5,991 nt of DNA from assembly GCA_037384885.1 (NCBI GenBank), contig JARRNO010000129.1, positions 1 through 5,991 of the forward strand. The letters run 5' to 3'. Both the position numbers and the translations under genes were made by a program. Below are positions 1 to 4,356 of this stretch, piece after piece; position 1 is the first letter of the stretch, and every line of letters begins with the position of its first letter. This stretch comes from JARRNO01 sp037384885. Its GTDB lineage: Bacteria > Acidobacteriota > UBA4820 > DSQY01. The notes beneath the pieces were generated by a model. That model worked only from the letters and a program-made list of their open reading frames with translations. It was not told where the DNA came from and made no database searches.

Positions 1-10
1 CTAGGTGATA

Positions 11-30
11 GGCCGCGTTGCGGCCAGTGA
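11..30. repeat. Intergenic stem-loop repeat, copy 1 (GGCCGC-nnn-GCGGCC + AGTGA)
   Basis: A perfect 6-bp stem GGCCGC/GCGGCC closes a 3-nt loop (GTT) at 11-25 and is followed by AGTGA at 26-30. The same unit recurs at 131-149 and 169-187 and, without AGTGA, at 5619-5633. Function is unknown; it looks like a short dispersed extragenic palindrome. Confidence 0.6.
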
Positions 31-60
31 GGAAGTAAAGAGCTAGGAAGTGAAGAAGTG
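31..60. repeat. Imperfect inverted repeat, left arm (pairs with 322-352)
   Basis: This purine-rich stretch begins ggaagtaaaga and ends gaagaagtg. Read in reverse complement, 322-352 gives a closely similar sequence beginning ggaggtaaaga. About three quarters of positions agree over some 30 nt by eye, with one small indel. The two arms bracket a block of about 260 bp that contains the other small repeats. This could be the ends of a degenerate non-autonomous element or two opposite copies of a common intergenic repeat. Confidence 0.45.
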
Positions 61-78
61 TTCACGGGCACTTCGTTG

Positions 79-149
79 CAAGCAAAGATTTGAATAGCGG
101 CCCGTTGCGGGAACGGCCTTTGCAAGCCAAGGCCGCTACGCGGCAGTGA
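79..149. repeat. Diverged direct repeat, copy A (second copy 232-300)
   Basis: Both copies run in the same order: GCAAGCAA, then a nATTTnA stretch, a GC-rich CG-CGGG core, CCTTTGCAAGC, and finally AAGGCCGCTAC followed by CGG. Copy A ends in the stem-loop at 131-149. The copies lie about 153 bp apart and have drifted in the middle, so the duplication is not recent. No reading frame is conserved between them. Confidence 0.5.
131..149. repeat. Intergenic stem-loop repeat, copy 2
   Basis: GGCCGC-TAC-GCGGC followed by AGTGA. The last C of the right arm is missing, leaving a 5-bp stem. It forms the right end of direct repeat copy A and runs straight into the GAATCGTG motif at 148-155. Confidence 0.55.
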
Positions 150-164
150 ATCGTGAACCGTTAA
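144..164. repeat. CAGTGAATCGTGAACCGTTAA motif, inverted relative to 803-831
   Basis: The motif starts CAGTGAATCGT and ends in CCGTTAA. An inverted relative lies at 803-831, whose reverse complement starts CAGTGAATCGTAAAA and ends in CCGTTAGT. The motif is therefore found in opposite orientation on either side of the structured region 365-700. A related plus-strand string starts at 901. These are typical of dispersed intergenic repeats. Confidence 0.5.
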
Positions 165-168
165 TATT

Positions 169-187
169 GGCCGCTTTGCGGCCAGTG
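169..187. repeat. Intergenic stem-loop repeat, copy 3
   Basis: GGCCGC-TTT-GCGGCC followed by AGTG. Flanking T168 and A184 extend the stem to 7 bp. With the preceding GAATCGTG..CCGTT motif (148-162) it matches the layout of the repeat at 5596-5634 at the other end of the window. Confidence 0.6.
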
Positions 188-231
188 TCTTGTGAAAAGC
201 GTCTGGTGTTTGGCAGACAAGGGCATTCCTC

Positions 232-300
232 CGCAAGCAACAATTTCATTTGAAGGCCTTCGCGGGCTTCGTCCTTTGCAAGCAAGGCCGCTACACGGTG
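232..300. repeat. Diverged direct repeat, copy B
   Basis: This is the second copy of the 79-149 unit, from GCAAGCAA through CCTTTGCAAGC (274-284) to GGCCGCTACACGG. The terminal stem-loop has decayed here: ACACGG in place of ACGCGG breaks the right arm. Confidence 0.5.
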
Positions 301-321
301 CAAAGCTCCGTGCTGCTTCCT

Positions 322-352
322 CACCCCCTCGCTTCCTCACTTCTTTACCTCC
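322..352. repeat. Imperfect inverted repeat, right arm (pairs with 31-60)
   Basis: A pyrimidine-rich stretch that includes CGCTTCCTCACTTC and ends in CTTTACCTCC. Its reverse complement aligns with 31-60, sharing GTAAAGA and AGGAAG blocks at matching spacing. The structured GC-rich region begins immediately to its right. Confidence 0.45.
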
Positions 353-390
353 AACCGGGGCGACGGACGACGTCCGCAAGGCATATCGTG

Positions 391-690
391 CCGGGACCGC
401 CGAAGGCGGTACGCCCCCGGGTAGACTCCTGCGAAGGCAGGCCCGCTTGACGGATTTTGCGGTTTTTCGCAAAATCCGGCTGCCGACCGGACGGTGGCTG
501 GATCCAAGGAACGTGAGCCGGTCACACCGCAGGCGTACTGGGATGTACTCCGAGGATGTGAACCGGCGAGCAGTGACGCCGGAGACAGCTCCGGACTGTC
601 GGCGCACCTTTAATAAGGTGGGGATGGCTGATTCGCCCAGAATTGCTTGGCGTAAGGCGGGACGGGGCCGCACCGCACGCCAGTGCGGCG
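391..690 (+). ncRNA. Candidate structured RNA (multi-hairpin; possibly HEARO/omega-RNA-like)
   Basis: Seen directly: consecutive, mostly compatible stems with short loops. They are CCGGG+ACCGCC (391-401) with GGCGGT and CCCGG (405-420); CCTGC-GAAG-GCAGG (428-441); an 11-bp perfect hairpin 451-478; GCCGGTCACA (517-526) with TGTGAACCGGC (557-567, one bulged A); CGCC/GGCG (577-580/601-604) enclosing GACAG/CTGTC (584-588/596-600); CACCTT-TAAT-AAGGTG (605-620); and CCGCAC-GCCA-GTGCGG (673-688). An alternative CCGGCG/CGCCGG hairpin (563-582) competes with two of these. The plus strand is preferred because most loops look natural there (GAAG, TAAT), but stems alone do not fix the strand. From memory only, the stretch around GGATGTGAACCGG resembles HEARO, the omega-RNA family of IscB loci, which can occur without the nuclease gene. 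No IscB or HNH reading frame is present here. The boundaries are approximate, and it could instead be GC-rich repeat DNA. Confidence 0.42.
451..478. other. Perfect 11-bp hairpin with a six-base loop
   Basis: CGGATTTTGCG (451-461) and CGCAAAATCCG (468-478) are exact reverse complements around the loop GTTTTT. The arms are AT-rich compared with the surrounding GC-rich DNA. No T-tract follows on the plus strand (next bases GCTGCC) and none follows on the minus strand (next bases TCAAGC), so a simple intrinsic terminator is unlikely. It may be an arm of the structured RNA or a DNA-level palindrome. Confidence 0.55.
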
Positions 691-802
691 CGACGGCAGG
701 AAGGGGCTGGAGGCAAGCTTGCTTGTCGACAGGCGATTCGGCCGGAGCGACAGGGCGCGACAGCGCGCGCGGCCCGGCCCGCAGCGGTATTCTCGCCTGC
801 AA

Positions 803-831
803 ACTAACGGCTGACGTTTTACGATTCACTG
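803..831. repeat. ACTAACGGCTGACG...GATTCACTG intergenic repeat
   Basis: The reverse complement resembles 144-164 (CAGTGAATCGT and CCGTTA blocks, with an extra CGTCAG inserted). The first half recurs in the same orientation within 901-929. It marks the return from the structured region to ordinary repeat-type intergenic DNA. Confidence 0.5.
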
Positions 832-900
832 CGCGCATCGCGTGCTTCATACCCCTTCCGTCTTCCTTGGCGCAGTGTCCCGGGCCATTGACCCCTCACG

Positions 901-929
901 ACTAACGGTTCACGGCTGACGGCTAACCG
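901..929. repeat. ACTAACGGTTCACGGCTGACGGCTAACCG intergenic repeat
   Basis: It is made of short iterated units: ACTAACGG, TTCACGG, CTGACGG and CTAACCG. It shares ACTAACGG and GGCTGACG with 803-816 and contains the inverse of the GTGAACCGTTA block near 154-164. Its end is about 64 bp from the start codon of the next gene, so it could lie in or near that gene's promoter region. Confidence 0.45.
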
Positions 930-944
930 CCTAAGGCGCCCGCT

Positions 945-973
945 TTGCCTTGCGGCTCCGCCGGGGTTATTCT
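945..973 (+). promoter_or_regulatory. Weak sigma70-like promoter candidate for the beta-CASP gene
   Basis: TTGCCT at 945-950 and TATTCT at 968-973 are separated by 17 bp, each matching four of six consensus positions. The predicted start near 980 would leave a leader of about 13 nt that is almost entirely the ribosome binding site. That is unusually short, so the call is weak. Confidence 0.22.
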
Positions 974-992
974 TTCGACATAGGAGGGGCAC

Positions 993-2408
993 ATGATTAC
1001 ACTCACGTCCTACGGCGCGGCCGAAGAAGTCACCGGCAGCAAGCACCTCGTCGAAGCCAACGGCGCCCGCATCCTGCTCGACTGCGGCCTCTTCCAGGGC
1101 CACCGCGAAGAAGCCCGCCGCAAGAACGCCTCCTTTCCCTTCACCCCGGCGTCCATCCACGCCTGCATCAACAGCCACGGGCACCTCGATCACTGCGGCT
1201 CCTACCCCACGCTCGTCCACAAGGGCTTTGGCGGACACATTCTCTCCACGCCCGCCACCCGCGACATCGCCAGCCTGGTTATGAAGGATTCGGCCCACAT
1301 CCAGGCCTACGACGCCCGCTTCCTGGAGCGGCAGCACCAGAAACACCCGAAAAAGGGCCGCAAGGTCTTTCTCCCGCTTTACAACGAAGCGGACGTGGAA
1401 GCGGCGCTTTCACAGTACGTCACCGTCGCCTACCACCGCCCCTATCCCCTGCTGCCCGGTATCACGGCCACCCTCTACGACGCCGGCCACATCCTGGGTT
1501 CGGCGCTCGTTCATCTCGAGATCGAGACGGACAACGGCCCCTTCAGCCTCGGCTTCACGGGGGACCTGGGGCGGCCTGACAAACCCATCATCCGCGATCC
1601 CGAGCCCCTTCCGCCCCTGGACTGGCTGGTGTGTGAAAGCACCTACGGCGACCGGCTCCACGATGAAACCGGCCAGGCCGAAGAAGAGCTGGCGCAGGTC
1701 GTTCGCGAAACGGCCGAACGCGGCGGGCGTATCATCATCCCCGCCTTCGCCATCGAGCGCACCCAGGAGCTGGTCTACCTGCTGCACAAGCTGCACGACC
1801 AGGGGCGGCTGCCTCCGCTTCCCGTTTTCGTGGACAGCCCCATGGCCGCTTCCGCCACGGGCATCTTCCGGGCCCACGAGGAATGCTACGACCGGGAGAC
1901 CGTGCGCCGGTTCCTGGACAACGGCGAGAGCCCCTTCTCCTTCGACCGGCTGCAGTACGTGCCCACGGCCGAGGCGTCGAAACGTCTCAACGACTTTAAA
2001 GAGCCCTGCATCATCATCGCCACCTCGGGCATGTGCGAGGCCGGCCGCGTGCTCCACCACCTGGTTCATTCCATCGAGGATTCCCGCAATACCGTGCTGA
2101 TCGTGGGCTTCATGGCGGCCAACACCCTGGGCCGCGCCCTGGCCGACAAACGGGACCAGGTGACCATATTCGGCGACCGCCACCCCAGGCGGGCCCGCGT
2201 CAAGATCCTGAACGCCTTTTCCGCCCACGCCGACTACCGCGAAATCGGGCACTACGTCACGTCCCTCGACCGGGATCGGCTCAAGGGCATCTCCCTCGTC
2301 CACGGCGAGCCGACGGCGCAGGAGCACCTGCGCGACCACCTCGCCTCCCTCGGGCTTCCCACGCCGGGAATCCTCGCGGCGGGCAAGCCGGTGACACTGG
2401 GCGCGTAG
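993..2408 (+). CDS. MBL-fold/beta-CASP RNA-processing nuclease (Ysh1/CPSF73-like, COG1236 type)
   Basis: A 471-residue cytoplasmic metallo-beta-lactamase-fold protein with an inserted beta-CASP domain; such proteins are zinc-dependent endo/exoribonucleases. The whole active site is visible: HxHxDH at 62-67 (HGHLDH), His166 in DAGH, Asp191 in GFTGD, motif A Glu215 in CEST, motif B His412 in FSAHAD, and motif C His437 in LVHGE. The beta-CASP region lies roughly at 215-400 and includes DSPMA (281-285) and ATSGM..GR (343-352). Length fits the bacterial family, and there is no N-terminal KH extension of the archaeal aCPSF1 type. The ATG start is supported by AGGAGG at 982-987, 5 nt upstream. The gene stands alone, convergent with the abiE operon. 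The family assignment is secure; the RNA target cannot be read from the sequence. Bacterial members of this group are often annotated only as 'MBL fold metallo-hydrolase RNA specificity domain'. Confidence 0.95.
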   Translation: MITLTSYGAAEEVTGSKHLVEANGARILLDCGLFQGHREEARRKNASFPFTPASIHACINSHGHLDHCGSYPTLVHKGFGGHILSTPATRDIASLVMKDSAHIQAYDARFLERQHQKHPKKGRKVFLPLYNEADVEAALSQYVTVAYHRPYPLLPGITATLYDAGHILGSALVHLEIETDNGPFSLGFTGDLGRPDKPIIRDPEPLPPLDWLVCESTYGDRLHDETGQAEEELAQVVRETAERGGRIIIPAFAIERTQELVYLLHKLHDQGRLPPLPVFVDSPMAASATGIFRAHEECYDRETVRRFLDNGESPFSFDRLQYVPTAEASKRLNDFKEPCIIIATSGMCEAGRVLHHLVHSIEDSRNTVLIVGFMAANTLGRALADKRDQVTIFGDRHPRRARVKILNAFSAHADYREIGHYVTSLDRDRLKGISLVHGEPTAQEHLRDHLASLGLPTPGILAAGKPVTLGA

Positions 2409-2536
2409 CATGCGCACAGTGCCATAGCCGGCTGTGGAGGGTTGACGGCCGCCAATGATTTAAGCAGATTGCCTTTGCGGAACGATAGATGACCGAGTGA
2501 CGAAGCGATTCGGGAACGGAGTGGCAAGCGCCGGGC

Positions 2537-2558
2537 AAAAGGGGAAGGCCGCCTTTCC
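2537..2558 (-). terminator. Candidate intrinsic terminator of the abiE operon
   Basis: On the minus strand the stop codon of the toxin gene runs into GGAAAGG-CGG-CCTTCC (2558-2543), a 6-bp stem with one bulged A. CC and a TTTT tract (2540-2537) follow. The stem starts within the stop codon's last base, so the 3' UTR is minimal. The T-tract is short, which limits confidence. On the plus strand the hairpin is not followed by T's, so it would not end the convergent nuclease transcript. Nothing else is recognised in 2409-2536. Confidence 0.42.
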
Positions 2559-3424
2559 TAAACGATCATGATTTTCTCCGCCACCTGGCGGAAAAAGTCC
2601 GGCGACCAGACCGCAAGGGCTGCGGTATCCGCCACGAACGGCTCAACTTCCCGTCTCGCCGCGCCGAGGTCCACGGTCTCGATGACCTCTTCGAGGGCCT
2701 TTCGAAAGGCCGCATGGGTGAGTGGCTTATCCCCGGGCCAATCGCCGCTCCGCGCCATGCGCTCCCGTAGGTGGGCCAGGTGGAGCGCGGGATGGTTGGC
2801 GGCAAACCAGGTGAAATCGTACCAGTCGCGGCCCTTTACGCGCGTTTTCCATCGTCTGCAAAGAAGGGCGTGCATCTTGCCGGCAAACAGGTCCGGCAGG
2901 CTGTAGGCGCGCACCGAAAAGGGGATCGGATTCAAAAGAAACTTCGCCTCCGTGCCGAACCCCTGCGGAGGGGCCGTGTCCACTTCCAATTTGATCTTGA
3001 TGATCTTTCCCTTGGGAATTCCGCTCAAAACGGCTTCGCCCGCGCGCACCTCCACGAGCTGCTTGAGGGTGTCCGCCTTCGGGAAGGCGGATTGGATCGA
3101 GCCGCCACCGCCCTTTATCTTGGGGGCCACCTCGACCTCGAAGCCAAAAGCGGAAAGCTCGACCTGGAGGGCCCGGCTGTAGCGATTCAGGTCGAAGGCT
3201 TCGTTCGGCCGCAGTAAGGAGAAATCCAAATCTTCGGAAAACCGGTCCAGGCCGTAAAGAACGCGAAGGGCCGTACCGCCGTAAAATGCCGCCTCTTCGA
3301 AAAACTTGGCGCGCCACAGGCCCAGGAGGGCGATTTCCTGGAGAATCTCCCGAAGGGCGCGGACATGCGCTGCGGTCGATTCAAGCCGGTACTTCGACAG
3401 CATTCTCGCGACGGCGTCATTCAC
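2558..3424 (-). CDS. abiEii: AbiEii-family nucleotidyltransferase toxin (type IV toxin-antitoxin)
   Basis: A 288-residue protein of the AbiEii/AbiGii nucleotidyltransferase family, the toxin half of AbiE systems. Relatives transfer nucleotides to targets such as tRNA acceptor ends (known for MenT-type toxins) and cause reversible growth arrest. Visible motifs, counting from the GTG start, are GGTALR at 49-54, RFSEDLDFS at 61-69 supplying the paired catalytic aspartates (65 and 67), EVD at 147-149, and the DLFAGK (178-183) to KGRDWYD (197-203) block with the RD.YD signature. The preferred start is GTG at 3424. GGGAGG lies at 3436-3431, six bases upstream, and the start overlaps the antitoxin stop by 8 nt, indicating translational coupling. 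A start at 3505 would embed 27 implausible Pro/Ser-rich residues in the antitoxin gene. All core motifs are intact, so it is probably active. Confidence 0.92.
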   Translation of the reverse strand: MNDAVARMLSKYRLESTAAHVRALREILQEIALLGLWRAKFFEEAAFYGGTALRVLYGLDRFSEDLDFSLLRPNEAFDLNRYSRALQVELSAFGFEVEVAPKIKGGGGSIQSAFPKADTLKQLVEVRAGEAVLSGIPKGKIIKIKLEVDTAPPQGFGTEAKFLLNPIPFSVRAYSLPDLFAGKMHALLCRRWKTRVKGRDWYDFTWFAANHPALHLAHLRERMARSGDWPGDKPLTHAAFRKALEEVIETVDLGAARREVEPFVADTAALAVWSPDFFRQVAEKIMIV

Positions 3425-4103
3425 GACGGGCCTCCCGCTTGAAGGGGGGCAAAGTCTGGGCCAGGAGAGAGACCCGAGCCGAGCGGTACCGGTCTGCGAT
3501 GGCATTGATGCGCTTGGAATTCATGCTGGAAAGGAGCGCGCCTTCGATTCGCAGCGAATCGACAAGGTAGGTCCTCATGTCCTCCTGGCTTGTCAGGCGC
3601 ACCCGCCTGGCCAGGTACAGGGCGTCGGCCAGCGCCTTTTCGGGAGTGGCCATCAGGCAGGCGCCGCTGTGCCCGAGCTCGATGCGATCCACGCCCATCC
3701 AGAAGACCCGCTGAGGAACAGGCCGGTAGGAGAAGCGTCCGACCGGGGTGGCAAACCGCTTGCTGCGACCGAGCGAGGCGCTGGTGACTTCGACCACCCC
3801 TTCGGGAATCAGGCCGTGATGAGCCAGCGCATATTCCATGGAGATGTAAGACGGACCGTAGATGGTGTTGGCCAGGATTTCAAGCGAATAGGGATGCAGC
3901 CGCACTTCTGGGCCGAAAACGTAGAGGCCCTTTTTCACGCGCACGACGTCCTTCCGGCGCAAGAGGTCCGTGACCTTGTCGCGTGGGCTGGCGTAGTCCC
4001 TGAGCGCCTCCATAAGCGAAATGTAGTCGAACTCTTCCCGGCCGATGCTTCGGCGCAAGGCGTGCGCGTCTAGTGAGCGGCCGCCTCCCCTAGGCTTTGC
4101 CAT
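3417..4103 (-). CDS. abiEi: AbiEi-family antitoxin / transcriptional autorepressor
   Basis: A 228-residue antitoxin of the AbiEi family. Known members have an N-terminal winged helix-turn-helix that binds inverted repeats in their own promoter, and a C-terminal domain that neutralises AbiEii without forming a stable complex (type IV). Here the N-terminal wHTH covers about 25-66 (ISLMEALRDYASPRDKVTDL, then a basic wing RRKDVVRVKKGLYVF). The C-terminal part shows the family signatures SYISMEYALAHHGLIPE (86-101) and ATPEKALADAL (152-162). ATG at 4103 is chosen because GAGGTG (4115-4110) sits six bases upstream. An in-frame GTG at 4124 has no ribosome binding site and lies at the predicted transcription start. 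It is the first gene of the two-gene operon, as usual for AbiE, and overlaps the toxin gene by 8 nt. Confidence 0.92.
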   Translation of the reverse strand: MAKPRGGGRSLDAHALRRSIGREEFDYISLMEALRDYASPRDKVTDLLRRKDVVRVKKGLYVFGPEVRLHPYSLEILANTIYGPSYISMEYALAHHGLIPEGVVEVTSASLGRSKRFATPVGRFSYRPVPQRVFWMGVDRIELGHSGACLMATPEKALADALYLARRVRLTSQEDMRTYLVDSLRIEGALLSSMNSKRINAIADRYRSARVSLLAQTLPPFKREARRE

Positions 4104-4122
4104 TTCTCTCACCTCAATATCC

Positions 4123-4155
4123 ACCGGTAAGTCTACAATATTCAGACATACTGGT
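4123..4155. promoter_or_regulatory. Inverted-repeat operator, probable AbiEi binding site
   Basis: ACCGGTAAGTCT (4123-4134) and AGACATACTGGT (4144-4155) form 12-bp arms matching at 10 of 12 positions around a 9-nt spacer. The repeat spans from inside the -35 box through the -10 box to the expected transcription start, the right place for a repressor. AbiEi of Streptococcus agalactiae is known to bind inverted repeats in its promoter and repress it. Assigning this palindrome to AbiEi is inference from position. Confidence 0.6.
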
Positions 4156-4158
4156 CAA
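4130..4158 (-). promoter_or_regulatory. abiE operon promoter (sigma70-like)
   Basis: On the minus strand TTGACC (4158-4153, five of six consensus bases) and TAGACT (4135-4130, four of six) are separated by exactly 17 bp. The predicted start is near 4123, leaving a leader of about 20 nt with the ribosome binding site of the antitoxin gene. Confidence 0.6.
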
Positions 4159-4258
4159 TAATGGCGCATTAGGAGATCCCCTGACAGCCCCTTAAGCACG
4201 CCGGTTGACCGCCCGGCAGGCGAAGACCAACGACTCGGCGACCCAGTGATTGGGAGAA

Positions 4259-4287
4259 AACGGCACGCCGTGAGTCAAGCTGCCGTT
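4259..4287 (-). terminator. Second hairpin downstream of the ankyrin gene (weak terminator candidate)
   Basis: AACGGCA (4259-4265) and TGCCGTT (4281-4287) are perfect 7-bp arms around a 15-nt loop. Read on the minus strand, the hairpin ends in TTTT then CTCCC. The large loop and short T-tract make it weak. It lies beyond the better candidate at 4299-4338. The remaining stretch 4160-4258, between the abiE promoter and this hairpin, shows nothing I can assign. Confidence 0.25.
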
Positions 4288-4298
4288 CGGCCTGGCAC

Positions 4299-4338
4299 AA
4301 AAGGTAAAGGCCTGTTCCCCTGTTCCGGGGGTTCGGCC
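4299..4338 (-). terminator. Candidate intrinsic terminator of the ankyrin-repeat gene
   Basis: On the minus strand, 18 nt after the stop codon, GGCC (4338-4335) and CCCC (4330-4327) pair with GGGG (4320-4317) and GGCC (4312-4309) around a 6-nt loop and a 4x4 internal loop. TTTACCTTTT (4308-4299) follows. The interrupted T-tract and internal loop weaken it, but position and strand fit. Confidence 0.45.
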
Positions 4339-4356
4339 AAGCGGGAGTGCAGCCTT

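Noticed and set aside
1..352. Possible CRISPR array in the repeat-rich left end
   Set aside because: Repeats differ in length and sequence, spacing is irregular, orientation changes and no cas gene is present.
400..700. RNase P RNA, tmRNA or a group II intron as the identity of the hairpin region
   Set aside because: I could not find the conserved RNase P opening motif, a tmRNA tRNA-like end or a domain V-like hairpin on either strand.
161..850. Long open minus-strand frame (229 codons) over the same region
   Set aside because: Composition is low-quality arginine/serine/proline-rich and it lies antisense to the hairpin region. Two long opposite frames here reflect GC-rich sequence with few stops.
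192..905. Long open plus-strand frame (237 codons) through the left region
   Set aside because: It crosses repeats and the hairpin array, is arginine/proline-rich as expected for random GC-rich sequence, has no recognisable domain and no convincing ribosome binding site.
1410..2417. 335-codon minus-strand frame opposite the nuclease gene
   Set aside because: It is a shadow of the beta-CASP gene. The plus strand has every catalytic motif and a strong ribosome binding site; this frame has no recognisable domain.
2409..2450. Terminator for the nuclease gene at CACAG...CTGTG (2416-2437)
   Set aside because: The stem is only 5 bp with a 12-nt loop and no T-tract follows.
3306..4073. 255-codon plus-strand frame opposite the AbiE genes
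   Set aside because: It is antisense to clear AbiEi and AbiEii family motifs and shows no domain of its own.
4122..4124. GTG as the antitoxin start, adding seven residues
   Set aside because: It has no Shine-Dalgarno site, lies at the predicted transcription start inside the operator, and ATG 4103 has GAGGTG at ideal distance.
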